NCBI GenBank assembly: GCA_002633005.1
Contig: NMRA01000526.1
Span: forward strand, 45,678-107,677
Direction of reading: 5' to 3'
Length of the DNA stretch: 62,000 nt
Origin: Phoronis australis
Lineage: Eukaryota; Phoronida; Phoronidae
Under the pieces are notes generated by a model. That model did not search any database. It had not been told where the DNA came from and was given only the letters and a program-made list of their open reading frames with translations. The position numbers were made by a program, and so were the translations under genes. Below are positions 22,229 to 33,275 of the stretch, one piece after another (positions within the stretch are counted from its first letter, which is position 1; every line of letters begins with the position of its first letter).

Positions 22229-22828
22229 TCAACGACAATAGATTTTTTCCAAAATTTGAGACAAAAATGGTACCTTATATCCAGCGACGTTGTTGTGGAA
22301 AACATGACCAATCCAAAACTTGCCATGATTGGTGAAACTTTTACCACCATAACTAGTCAGTGCGACAGCAGATTTCCGGAGTTTCGTGACTGCATCGGCC
22401 CCGTACAGCTTCTTAAATGTGGCAATATTCAGGAGATTAACTTGGGCACCAGTATCAATTTTGCTCTTCAACTTAACTTGTCTCCCTGATGTCTCGATCC
22501 CAACAACAGCAAATTGAGTATCTGGCACAAGGTCATCATCAAAACGGATTTCACCTGCCTGGGTCTCTACAGTCTCAACTGACGCACTGTCATACTCGTC
22601 GTCAAACAAATTTTCCTCTCGAGAAGATTGATAACTGGCTCCAGCTTTGTGCAGTTGTTTCACATGCTTTCTTCTCTTTTCGGTTTCCCGCTTCTCAGGT
22701 TTAGTGTTGAGCTGACAGCACCGCTCAAAATGGTTCATCTGTTTGCAGCGGTTACATTTCTTTCCGAATGCTGGACAACGCTTTGGTGGGTACATGTATC
22801 CATATTTCGTGCAATTAATCGTGTGCAA
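22229..22828 (-). pseudogene. Gypsy gag zinc knuckle and aspartic protease
   Basis: An open frame of 199 residues with PPKRCPAFGKKCNRCKQMNH, a gypsy-type zinc knuckle, and DTGAQVNLL, the protease active site. It is the 5' coding part of the minus-strand element; the gag above 22830 is not recognisable. Confidence 0.85.
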
Positions 22829-22974
22829 GTTCGTCGAACTTCTTCAGTATTATTTGTGGCATCAGAACACTACATGATCTCCTGCCTCACTTTATCAACT
22901 TCTCGGGCGATAATTCTCCAAAATCCACTTGGGCTCTAGATAACTTCTATATATATATTAGACTAATATTCAAC

Positions 22975-24089
22975 CACAGGCGCTTGGGTTTATCGCAAAT
23001 GACGTCACAGTATATATATATATAAGAAAACATAAAGGTTGGACACTTAAACTTTGCAAAGCCGAGGCTCCCAACTTCAACCGTCCAAAATCCAAATAAA
23101 ATCTGCGTGCACCTCCCTCAGTCTGGTGTTGCATAAACCTTCGAAGCCTTATCTTTCCTAGATCCCATTAACTGTCTTCGTGAGTGGTGATTTGGCGATG
23201 GAATTTCCAAAACAATCTCAAAACTCTGAATTCAAGGACCTGAAATAGTAAACATGGCGGATTTCTGTTGTGCTTCAACTTGTACGCCTGACGTAGGTGA
23301 AACTTCAAGTTTGAGCAAGCAACCTATATTTCAAATTCAATAACTCTAATCCAAAACTCAACTAATTGAGAATGTTAAAGTTAGTATTTTAATGATTATT
23401 TGTAACTTTATTCCACTGACGGCTCATTTTAGCCCTTAACTTAGAATTTTATTGCATAAACTGGCGTATCTTGTTTCTCATCTTGACATCATGCACTTTT
23501 TTGATTGAAGCACAACACACACTCGGCCAGAAAACGCAGCCCGTGCAAGTATTACAATGCACGTGGCCGACGAGTTTCAATGGTTTTGGCCAAAATAAAA
23601 CCTTCATAAGAAATCACAGTACACAAAAAACTTCGCATATCAATACTGTATCAGGATAATTTATATTTGACACAAATATGTGAGTAATTACATTTATCTG
23701 GCAATAAAGTGCTCTCTTCTTCTCATGATCAAGTAGTCGATGGATTGACGGCGAAAGCCGCGCGAAATTAGACTTTCGGATTTAGCTCGGGAGCGTCGGT
23801 CAAAACCCGAATGTGCGAAGACCGTCTGCCATGACATCACGGAATCAGGTCCTTGAATTTGTGATTTTGGCATTCTTTTGGCATTTTTGTTGCCAAATCA
23901 CCACTCGAAGGCAATTTGAAGAGATCAAATGAAAGAAGGTATTCTAAGAGTTGTCCGATGCTACTTTCGTGGAGTTCCATGCACATTTGAGTAGAAAATT
24001 CTGAGCAAACAGATTTCGAGTGTCCAACCTTTATGTTTTCTTATATATGTATTGAGTGACGTCATTTGCGATAAACCCAAGCGCCTGTG
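22975..24089. mobile_element. hAT-like MITE nested in the gypsy LTR
   Basis: Perfect 8-base duplication TATTCAAC (22967-22974, 24090-24097). The termini CACAGGCGCTTGGGTTTATC are inverted repeats that stay similar for about 75 bases. The first eight bases are shared with the elements at 16710 and 48323. No transposase is present. Confidence 0.88.
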
Positions 24090-24187
24090 TATTCAACTAC
24101 AAACATAACATCCAAAATCAGAGAGCGTTCTGCTATAACGCGTCATCATGAACGTGATGTTAAATATCGCGTATGCGACACTGTCCG

Positions 24188-25193
24188 AATTGCGGAAAAT
24201 GCAGTTTGAAAATGTAAAAAAAAATGTGCGTTCATATACCTACAGAAGTGACTTCCTGGACGTGGACTCTGTTTGTTACAAACTGAAATCGCATTTGGAA
24301 AAGCTGGTGATCAGACTTTGTACAACATGTGAAAACAATGTACCGGAATTTTTCGTGGATAAGTCCGTGGGCGTGTATTCGGAAAATGAAAATTTTCAGG
24401 AGTTTTAATAACACCAATTAAATACCTGCGAATGCTCGGCCGTTTATTCGGAAATAGGGGGCGTGTAAACGGAAAGTCATAGTGTTGCTGACATCTTTTA
24501 ATTAAAACTGTGTTTTTAAATTTTATGTTAATATATGCATAGTTCACCAACACCTTGTTCGCTTTTATAAACGATAAATAGGGCCTACATGCTCCACAAG
24601 CCTAATTAATATCACAAAAAGTTGACACTGAGAGGGCATTCAAGAGAAAATTTCCCGAATAAACGCCCCACTATTTGGGCACTTGACACCAGAAGTTGTA
24701 ACACCAAATAAACGCCCGTGGGCGCTTCATCGGGTGGGCTTATCTACAAAAAATCCCGGTACTGATGTTCGCCTACTTTATGCCTGATCAATCCAATTGT
24801 TGTTTGAAAGTAGTAACAACAAAAGGTCGCAAGTCCGCCGTGAGCCTATAGTACTAAATGAGTTATTGCGGCAGCTGTGATCCGCTGCATTTTTGAAGAA
24901 TGCTGCGATTATTTTTCAAATTCATACTTAACGACCGTCGTCTCGAGCTACATTAATGATTTCTGTGCAAATCAAAATCTGAGTTACAAACGACGATGTA
25001 TGATTATTCTTAGTGGCAAGACCGCACTTACTACCTTTGATAACATGTGTCCATGATGTTTTAGTAGCAGATGACGGAGAGCTAGGCTACAAGGCAACTT
25101 TGAATAGGACGCTTTCGTAAAATCTTTGTTGAATGGACTGTCACTTGGACATCATCTTCGCAATGGCATGAGCTGTCTTACTACATCTCTTGT
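24188..25193. other. Duplicated flank without a gene
   Basis: Aligns with 50060-50950 of copy B. It includes AATAAACGCCC motifs resembling MITE text. The 100-residue frame of copy B at 50660 is broken here. Confidence 0.5.
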
Positions 25194-25424
25194 GGCGCTT
25201 TTCATTTGCCCATCTTACCAGAGATTAGTATTTTTACCTTACTTATGCTTAGTCACTACCTACTACTTGTAATTGTATTAGTCATATATTGACCTTACTT
25301 GTAATTGTATTAGACATAATAAACGACCTTATATCGCCTACCAAGGTCTTGGTTTCGTCTTTGGTAACGAGCTTGCGACGCACGAACTATTATATATCAT
25401 TCGGGACATATGTCGATCATAAAT

Positions 25425-27620
25425 GGCATTTCACTCGTTAAATATATTTATGTGAGCATTTATATGGACCCGTCTTACTCCTTTCCCCCCTCAATTAGGT
25501 CTAGTCCATTAATTCCTTTGTGTAGGACTACTCGTCGTTCTCCCAGCCTCATTGGTCAATTGTTTGGTCAGCTCTGGGGCTCTCATAGGCTGATGATTGT
25601 CACGTGTCTTAAAATTTATATTAAATTTTTTGTTGTTAAGCGCAGTTATCATGTCATGTCATGTCATGTCACTCTGTACTAGTCTCTGTGATTAGCCAAA
25701 TATTTCCAGCACTCTAGTCTCTAGTAGCAGGCCTATTAGTAAAATTTCTTCCCCGTGAAATTTTTCACACTCCGACCTTGCGCATGGAAAAAGAATATAT
25801 TTCTCAATTCTAACGGTAGGAAGTCAACAGAATTTGCTTGTATCCTTGTCTGTTAGGCCTATTAACTGTATTCAACGACATAAGTGTTCAAGATAAAATC
25901 GCAAAAATCATGTTACCAGTTTTCTAAATTATTGCTTTGGTTACATTAATTTGCAACAATAAATTTGTGTTAAATTTGTTGCTGTTAAGTGAGGTTATCA
26001 TGCCATTCATTTACTGTCAAACTGTGTACTATTCTCTGGGGTTAGTAAAATTTCTTCCCCGTGAAATTTCTTCCCACTCTGACCTTGTGCATGGAAAAAG
26101 AATATATTTCCCAATTCTAACGGTAGGAAGTCAATAGAATTTCATTTTAGTTTGTGTCCATGTCTGCTATTAACTGACTCACGCAACCGTGTATTCATCG
26201 ACTTAATGTTCAAGACAAAATCGCAAAAATCCTGTTAGGCCTACCAGTTTTCAAAATGCAATTTCTAGGTTTCCTTTCATCCAAATCAAAAATCCTTCTT
26301 TCTTATAGCCCCTCATGCATACCTTTAGTGTCTCTTGAAAATAGTGCATAAATATAGATTATTACATGGCTAAGTCGTTATCCCCAGTTATCTAGAGCCC
26401 GTCGCGGGGAGTGGATTTTGGAGAATTATCGCGGGAGGGGCGTTAGCCCCGAGGGTGATAATGCTACGCTGTAGCCACTATAAACAGTGACTGGAGGCAC
26501 TTCATATACTGTCACCCATGCCTCCTTACGTACCCCATAACTAGCGTGCAATTCCAGGAACTAGCAGTGATTCCCCGTGTGCTGTTGTCTCTAACCCAGA
26601 GCCTGTAAGCAGCCCTGCAGCGATGTTGAGTAGTGGGAGTGAATACAGGCCCAGTTTGACACCCAGTGAAAAGGACAGTTCGTCATCCAGTGAACAGATC
26701 GGTGAACCTAAGTTTGATAAGTTTATTTTGTTCTTGTATTGGAGCTATTTAGAAGGTGCCACGTGTGTGTCGAGGGAGTCGCGCGGCGGGATGTAAGCAG
26801 TTTGGGTGCTCAAGTCACCATCGGGAGTGTGTCGCGGGACACTCGGGCAAGTGGGACAGTTCTTCCTCTGTACGTGAGACGATAATGAGTACATCTCGGT
26901 AGGTAGCAACAGAGTGGCATGTTGACTGACTCGTAAACAAAAGCAAACAACGACCGCACTTATCACAAACGAGGTAGAACAATGACTGACTCGACAGCTC
27001 TCACATGCTGTCAGACTATAATGAAAAGAAGTAGGCGCGAAATTCTTGCCTCCCAAAACGTCACTCCCGGAGTAGACGACGAGTAATTAATTAAATTACA
27101 AAAAGCTGTAAATAAGTGAAAAATATGTCTGGGATAATCAACGAACCCTATTTTTGCTAAAAATGACATGAAAAAAGGTTGCCTTCGCCTTTAAGTAGAT
27201 GCATTTGAAAAGCAAAGTTTCGGAATCAATTTATCTGGTATATTTCTCAATAATTCAGTATCTAACATGACTGCTCATTCTAAAATATTGACTTGTTTTA
27301 TAATCTGCCTATTTATGTTTACTATTTTAATGGTACTGTATGTTACTACTTGTCTCAAAACATAACTCCATATGCCCATATATCAAAAACGGTATAATCC
27401 AGCTATGGGTGACCTTATGAAACCTGAGCAGTCACTGTGTTCTTGCTGTATTTTCAAGACACTTCTATCTCCAACGACCATGTGCACAGGCGAAATTCAT
27501 CAATATAAGCAACACTTAGTAAAAATGTCATGTCACCATGATTTGAACATAAACACTCAGCATAACTTCAGTGGCTGTCCTTGTAACTTCATGTAATTGC
27601 TGGTAAACCATTGTTAATGA
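25425..27620. other. 5' interior of the plus-strand gypsy-like element, unassigned
   Basis: No domain recognised. Two related blocks (25740-25930 and 26040-26250) repeat TTTCTTCCCCGTGAAATTT and GGAAAAAGAATATATTTC. A CATGT pentamer repeat lies at 25648-25672. Confidence 0.45.
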
Positions 27621-27635
27621 ATTTTATAATGGGTA

Positions 27636-28206
27636 ATTAAATCAATTTTTGGCCACAATAAGATCAAAAACCGGACAAACGCCGCACAAATAAAAAAGTT
27701 CATGTTCAATTCAACTCAACTTTATTGAACAAGAGCAATGTTGTGTATAAGGTTGAATGTGACAACTAATGAATTCTACATAGGACTCACACAGAGACGC
27801 CTCTGTGAGAGGTTGAAAGAACATCACACCTCTGAGAAAAGTAACGTATATAGGCATTGTATTAGCTAGAATCACCAAGACAACTCTGTTAGTATTATCT
27901 GCAGAGAACCCAATAAGGAGTTACTGTACATTAAAGAGTCACTGGCCATTCAGAACCAGCATGCCACTGATTCTCTGAATAACATGCAGAGCTCTGTAAC
28001 CCTGCAGCTATATGGTGATGACCAGCTACGGACCATATTCTATGTATCTCTCACTTCACTCTGTGGATGTTACCAGAGCTGTATGTTGGCACTTGTTGTC
28101 CTAAATTGTTGTAAATATGATCCTGATGATGTCTAATGAAAAGACGAAACGTTGAGTTGAATTGAACATAAACTTTTTTATTTGTGCGGCGATTGTCCGG
28201 TTTTTG
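27636..28206 (+). mobile_element. 5'-truncated Penelope-like element
   Basis: Flanked by a perfect 15-base duplication ATTTTATAATGGGTA (27621-27635, 28207-28221). A 57-base inverted repeat with two mismatches lies near its ends (27664-27720, 28151-28207). Inside is a GIY-YIG endonuclease end: VVYKVECDN, a frame change, then NEFYIGLTQRRLCERLKEHH. The tail has CTGATGA, a GTCT/AGAC stem and GAAAC, like the hammerhead core known from Penelope elements. Frame breaks make it inactive. Confidence 0.83.
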
Positions 28207-28336
28207 ATTTTATAATGGGTATCCTATTAGAGATTTTGGTAAGAAATGGAATGAATTAGAAACTGCTGCTGGACATGTTCATTACAAAAATTAAAATCTG
28301 CAGACTCATTTTAATGCGTGGTGTTTTTTTTCAGAT

Positions 28337-29195
28337 GACAACGGTTTCCTGCAGTACATATCTAAAGACAAGTTGGGTGAGGTCACGTTCAAGCATGTCG
28401 TGCTAGATGATGGTGAAAAGAGGAGGATTTTTCTGGACTGTCATTGTGAAACTGGTGGACATATGGGTTTTAACAACACTTTAAGCAGGATTTCTTCTAG
28501 GTTCTATTAGCTTGGCATTACAGCTGACGTTCTACAGTGGCTTTCAGAGTGCGATGCGTGCCAACGCTTTGCTAAGGTATTGACGGTCGCTCCAGAGTTG
28601 AAGCCTATAACAACGAGTGAGCCTATGGAAATGGTCGGTATAGATTTGATTGGTCCTTTTGTGTGTTCTAAATCGGGTAATCGTTATGTGCTCACTACTA
28701 CAGACTTGTGGTCAAAGTATGTGGCTGCTTACCCCATCCCAGAGAAGTCTGCTGCTTTTGTGTGTTCCAAACTGTCGACCTACTTTCTGACAAATGGACC
28801 ACCTAAGAAAGTTCTCAGCGATCAAGGTAGGGAGTTCTGTAACCACGTTAATGACCACTTGTTCTCTCTTTTTAGGGTGAAACATCTAATGACCTTGGCC
28901 TATCACCCGCAAACCAATGGTTAGGATGAGCGAACCAACCAAACCCTCAAAAAGATGCTCCAAAAGAAGTCGAATGAGAGTAGAGATGACTGGGATGAAC
29001 ATCTGGAAACATCACTGTTTGCCATTAACACGGCTGTTCAAAGTACCACACAATACTCTCCCTTTTTCCTTATATTTAATCGTAAAGTCAGATTGTTTTC
29101 AGAGCTTGCGCACTACGAAAGTGATGGCTAACAACCTGAAACTATGCCTGTACCCACTTTGGACGTTCTTGATGAAGATGTTGATGCTCGAATAA
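28337..29195 (+). pseudogene. Gypsy integrase with stops
   Basis: Zinc-binding H2C2 block (HCETGGHMGF, then CDACQ), then the core with VGIDLIGPF (first Asp), LSDQGREFCN (second Asp) and DERTNQTLKK (Glu). Stops interrupt at about 28510, 28921 and 29130. Catalytic residues are otherwise present. Confidence 0.88.
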
Positions 29196-29290
29196 AGGTT
29201 ATGGAGCAAGTGAAGTTACGAGTTGATGAGAATATTGGCAAGGCTCAGGAGAGGCAAAAAAGCAGTATGCTTTGAAAAAAAGGTAAGGGT

Positions 29291-29920
29291 GTGAAGTGTT
29301 TCGATTTTGCTGTAGGTATGGAAGTCCTCACCAAAAACATGAGCAAGCTGGGGCGAAAGGGCATGTGCCTGGACGATGACTGGAAAGGTCCCTATACCAT
29401 CACTGAGTTGAACGAATGTGCAGCTTCGTTGGCTGACCTCCAGGGGAACCCTCTTACGAAGAAAGTCCCTATCGTGCAAATGAAGCCTTACCTAAAAGGT
29501 GATTTGTCTAAGCCGACTGGTCTCAACATTGCGTCTGATAGGCAAAGTACCAGTGTGCCGTCTGAGTCAGGGCGTCCCAGCACCACATCACCTCCTACTA
29601 GCTCCCCTTCACATCCAGCTAGCACCCCTTCTGCGGCAGATGGTTCCAACGCCACGTCCGAATGTATTGATCTAACATCTGATCATGACAGTGACGGCTA
29701 CACCTCTGACCAAGATGGTGCCAACAAAACATCAAATCCTGATCAACATCAACCTCAATCTGAGCCTAAACTGTCCAACTCCATGGCGTCCCAAAAGTGC
29801 AAGTCACGCCAAAGCCTCAGTGGTTATTCCGACAGCCCATCCAAGGTGGACCACCCTTCTAACCGGACGGAAATCGATAGCGCTGTTAAGGTAGCTGAGC
29901 AGGGTAAGAAAAAGAGTTAG
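29291..29920 (+). pseudogene. Gypsy polyprotein C-terminal region
   Basis: An open frame of about 209 residues. It starts with an integrase C-terminal SH3-like block (KGMCLDDDWKGPYTITELN), then a low-complexity S/T/P-rich tail with CIDLTSDHDSD, which resembles a SUMO-interaction motif. It was probably part of the same polyprotein, separated by a frame break at about 29280. Confidence 0.7.
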
Positions 29921-29935
29921 TCTACCCCCACTTTC

Positions 29936-30116
29936 TAGGTCTGCCCACTACGAGAAGATCAGGGACCAGAAATTTTGGCTGACTGACACTGAAATTGGTG
30001 ATGCATCCAAACTGATGCGTCAAATGAATTCTCAACTTGATGGTCTTATCAACCCAGCTCTGGGATCTCATAGGCTGATGATTGTCACGTGTCCTTGGGA
30101 ATTCACATTGTTATTG
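29936..30116 (+). pseudogene. Fragment resembling the lead segment of a Ulp1-type module
   Basis: Encodes YEKIRDQKFWLTDTEIGDAS followed by KLMRQMNSQLDGLINPALGS. WLTD-type segments of this form precede Ulp1-like peptidase domains in some animal retroelement-linked proteins (recalled; not checked). The domain itself is missing. Confidence 0.35.
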
Positions 30117-30501
30117 TAACCTCGTTTCCTGTTCACCTGCTTCGTTCCGGCCTCGCCGACGTACGTCTAAAAGTTCTTAAATTTTTCCCGGCCCTGCCAT
30201 CCCCTTTTCGGCATTCCCTGGAACCTCCACGTGGCCGGCGCTTTTTCATTTGTCCATCTTACCAGAGATTAGTATTTTTTACCTTACTTATGTTTAGTCA
30301 CTACCTGTTACTTGTAATTGTGTTAGTCATATACTGACCTTACTTGTAATTGTATTAGTCATATAAATGACCTTACTTGTAATTGTATTAGTCATAATAA
30401 ATGACCTATATCGCCTACCCCGCTCTTGGTTTCATCTCTGGTATCGAGCTCGCGACGCACGAAATATTATATATCATTCGGGACATATGTCGACCATAAA
30501 T

Positions 30502-30740
30502 ATGCGCAGCAGTTTTGACAGAGTTTCTGAAAATGAAATAATTATCAATTAAAAGACTGATAAATTCTTCATCTAAAAAGCGGGGGCAGGCACATTGCGC
30601 AACTGCAAAAACATCAATCTCCCGACCGATCAACATTAACCCTTCCGGACGATCGAAAACTCGCCATGAAAACTTGGCCTTGACTTCAAGCCTTAGAAAG
30701 ACGTTACGGTCTCTGCTTCAGGTGGCACTGAACAGTTAGG
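30502..30740. other. Spacer
   Basis: Between the gypsy-like 3' LTR and the Helentron-like array; nothing recognised. Confidence 0.4.
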
Positions 30741-32340
30741 CTGTGGCCCACATATTTATATGTGGTCGCATATTGCCGTCATCTCCTAAACCCCTCACAG
30801 GATCTTGATGAGATTTGGCAGATGTGTTCCTAGGAAGCTGACGTCGGATGACGATGGATTTCGGACCTCTACGACTACCCGTGTGCCCCCTAGTGGCTTA
30901 CCTCTCCAGTTTTCAGACGAATTCGAGGTACTTTGCGGCACCTAGTGGTCATTTTTACTGTTTTCGAGTCTGTTTTTTGGCGTCCGCCATTCTATCAACC
31001 AAACCGCTCTAGGGATGATTTTGAAAATTGGAGTATATGTTCTTACTGTGAAGAGGGCGACTGACGATGATTTTTCGACAACTGTGGCGCCTCCTAGTGG
31101 CACTTTTGTTTGTTTGTTTGTTTGCTTGTTTTTGAGCCCATGGCTGTGTCTCCTAAATCCCTCACAGGATGTTAATGAGATATGGCAGATTTGTTTCCAT
31201 GAAGGTGACGACGGATGACAACGAATTTCGGACCTCTCCGACTACTGGTGTGCCCCCTAGTGGCAATTTTATTTTTTACGCTTGCCTCTGTAGACTTGCA
31301 GGTCCTCAACGGATTTTCATAACATTTGGCACTTATACATCTATTATTGAGATGACGCCATTCTCTAGTTTTCGGACAGATTCGGGGTACTTTGCGCCAC
31401 CTAGTGGCCATTTTTACTGTTTTCAAGTATGTTTTTTGCCGGGGTCCGCCGTTCTATCAATCATACCGCTCTAGGGATGATTTTGAAAATTGGCATATAT
31501 GTTCTTATTGTAAAAAGGGCGCCTGACGATGATTTTTCGATGACTTGGCATACTATGGCGCCTCCTAGTGGCAGTTGCGTTGTTTTTGCGCCTATGGCTG
31601 TATCTCCTAAATGCTGTACAGCGTCTTTATTGAATTTTGCTGGTGTATTTATGAAGTTGACAGCAATGGTTGACGACTTTCGGACGGTTCGGGCTACTGT
31701 TGTGCCCCCTAGTGGCAATTTTAGTTTTATACGTATACCTCTCACAACGCAACGGAATAAAGACCGTGAACAATGAAAAGTGTCGTGCATTTAACAAATT
31801 CTGTATACCTCTCTATCTGAAAGGATCGTCAATGGATTTTCATAAAATTTGGCAGTTAGGCATCTATTAGTGAGGTGACGCTATTATCCGGTTTTTGTTA
31901 AAATCCGAGGCATTTTGCACCACCTTGTGGCCATTTTTACAGTTTTCGAGTCTTGTTATTTAGCGTCTGCCCCTCTGTCAACCAAACTACTTTAAGGATG
32001 GTTGTGGAAATTGGCATTTATGTTCCTAATGGGAAGAGGAAGTCTGACAATGATTTTACGACGACTTTATCTACTTTGGAGCCTCTTAGAGGCAATAATG
32101 TTTTTTGCGCTTATAGCCTCTTAGTGGCAATTTCATTTTTCATTTTCCTGTTATCTCAGAAGTTCCTTGATGGACTTTTATGAAATTTGGCTAATAGCTT
32201 TGATGACACATACGGATCATGGATTCGACACATTTTGAGCCATTTAGTTGCCATTTTTATGTTCCAAATAAACACACCTAGAAGCACACCGTTCACGGTG
32301 CATTCGTGGGCGCATTTCAACGCTTCACGTTGCTCTTGTT
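30741..32340 (+). mobile_element. Third Helentron-like element, opposite orientation
   Basis: Begins with CCCACATATTTATATGTGG (30748 on) and ends with GTGGGCGCATTTCAACGC, a hairpin, then CTCTTGTT at 32340. The core carries CCTAGTGGC motifs about every 150 bases (30889, 31086, 31252, 31396, 31558, 31706, 31919 and on). No coding capacity. Confidence 0.6.
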
Positions 32341-33275
32341 ACTGTTTTCAAATATGTTTGTTGGCGTCCACCCCTCTATCAACCAAACCGCTCGAAGGAT
32401 GATTGTGAAAACTTGCATGCAAAACATGTTCTGACTATGAAGAGGACGGCTCATGAAAATTATCCGACTTCGACTACTGTTGCGCCTCCTAGTGGCAGTT
32501 TTTTGTGCCCATAGCTGTATCTCCTAAATCGTTTGAAGAACCTTTATTAAATTTACCAAGTGTATTTATACGATGTTGACAACGGACAAGCACGACTTTC
32601 GGACGGATCTGAATACCGCTGTGCCCCTAGTGGCAATTTTAGTTTTTTACATTTACCTCTGTGTGTTCAAAGGTCCTTCATGGATTTTCTTAAAATTTGG
32701 AATATAGAAATCTATTGGCGAGATGACGCTATCTTCCCGTTTTCGAATGAAATTGAGGTATTTTGCACCACCTAGTGGCCATTTTTGCTGTTTTTGAGTC
32801 CACCCTCTATCAACCAAACCATTCTAAGGATGATTTTGAAAGGCGTCTATGTTTTCAGAGTGAAGAGTACAGTTGGCGATAACTTCGACTATTGTGCCGC
32901 CTCCTAGTGGTATTTTTTGTTGTTTTTTTTTGATCACATAGGTGTGTCTCCTAAACCCACTGCAGAATCGTTATTAAATTTAGTATGTGTATTTATATGA
33001 AGCGAACAACAGACCACGAGGACTTTTAGGCGGATCCAAGGAACGCTGTGCCCCCAAGTGGAAAATTCATTTTTTAGTTTCCTTTGTTTCTCTGAAGTTC
33101 CTTGACAGATTTTTATGAAGTTTGGTAAATAGCTTTCCATTAGAAAAGTGATGGTGCTTCTCATTTTAGGATGTATTTTACATTTTTGAGCCATCTAGTG
33201 GCCATTTTTATAAGGCAAATAATCAACCTTAGATGCACCCCATTCGCAGTGCATTCGTGGGCGCATTTCACATAT
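32341..33275 (+). mobile_element. Truncated Helentron-like element adjoining the previous one
   Basis: Starts in mid-unit directly after the end of the preceding element and continues with the same 150-base subunits (motifs at 32483, 32620, 32766, 32898, 33188). It ends in GCATTCGTGGGCGCATTTCA without the hairpin. It is either a head-to-tail remnant or the product of one element inserting into another. Confidence 0.5.

Larger units (their letters stand above)
18825..24180 (-). mobile_element. Gypsy-like LTR retrotransposon, degenerate
   Basis: A 141-base LTR at 18825-18965 matches the other LTR at about 22925-22974 plus 24098-24180, which is split by a hAT-like MITE. TGTCCG flanks both ends (18819-18824, 24182-24187). 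Copy B shows the uninterrupted target near 50060. The coding remnants inside run on the minus strand in the order gag/protease, reverse transcriptase, integrase. Confidence 0.78.
6488..25170. repeat. Segmental duplication, copy A
   Basis: Copy A of a direct duplication; copy B is 35225-50950. Matching blocks run in the same order: PABPN1 exons 6 to 2, intron flanks, snoRNAs, promoter, and upstream sequence to about 25170. Large differences are insertions in one copy: 6741-9137, 10268-11810 and 18825-24180 in A, and 36856-39270, 41090-48164 and 48323-48405 in B. A diverged haplotype misplaced in the assembly is the alternative. Confidence 0.85.
25194..30501 (+). mobile_element. Gypsy-like LTR retrotransposon, degenerate
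   Basis: Direct repeats 25194-25424 and 30237-30501 look like LTR parts: both run from CGCTTTT-CATTTG to GGGACATATGTCGA and end CATAAAT. They enclose a plus-strand integrase. The 3' copy has three units of a 31-base repeat (TTACTTGTAATTGTATTAGT), the 5' copy two. TAATAAA signals lie within. Gag and RT are not recognisable. An AGTTATCTAGAGCCC and GGATTTTGGAGAATTATCGC phrase at 26393-26435 also occurs beside the LTR of the minus-strand element (22930 region). Confidence 0.65.
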
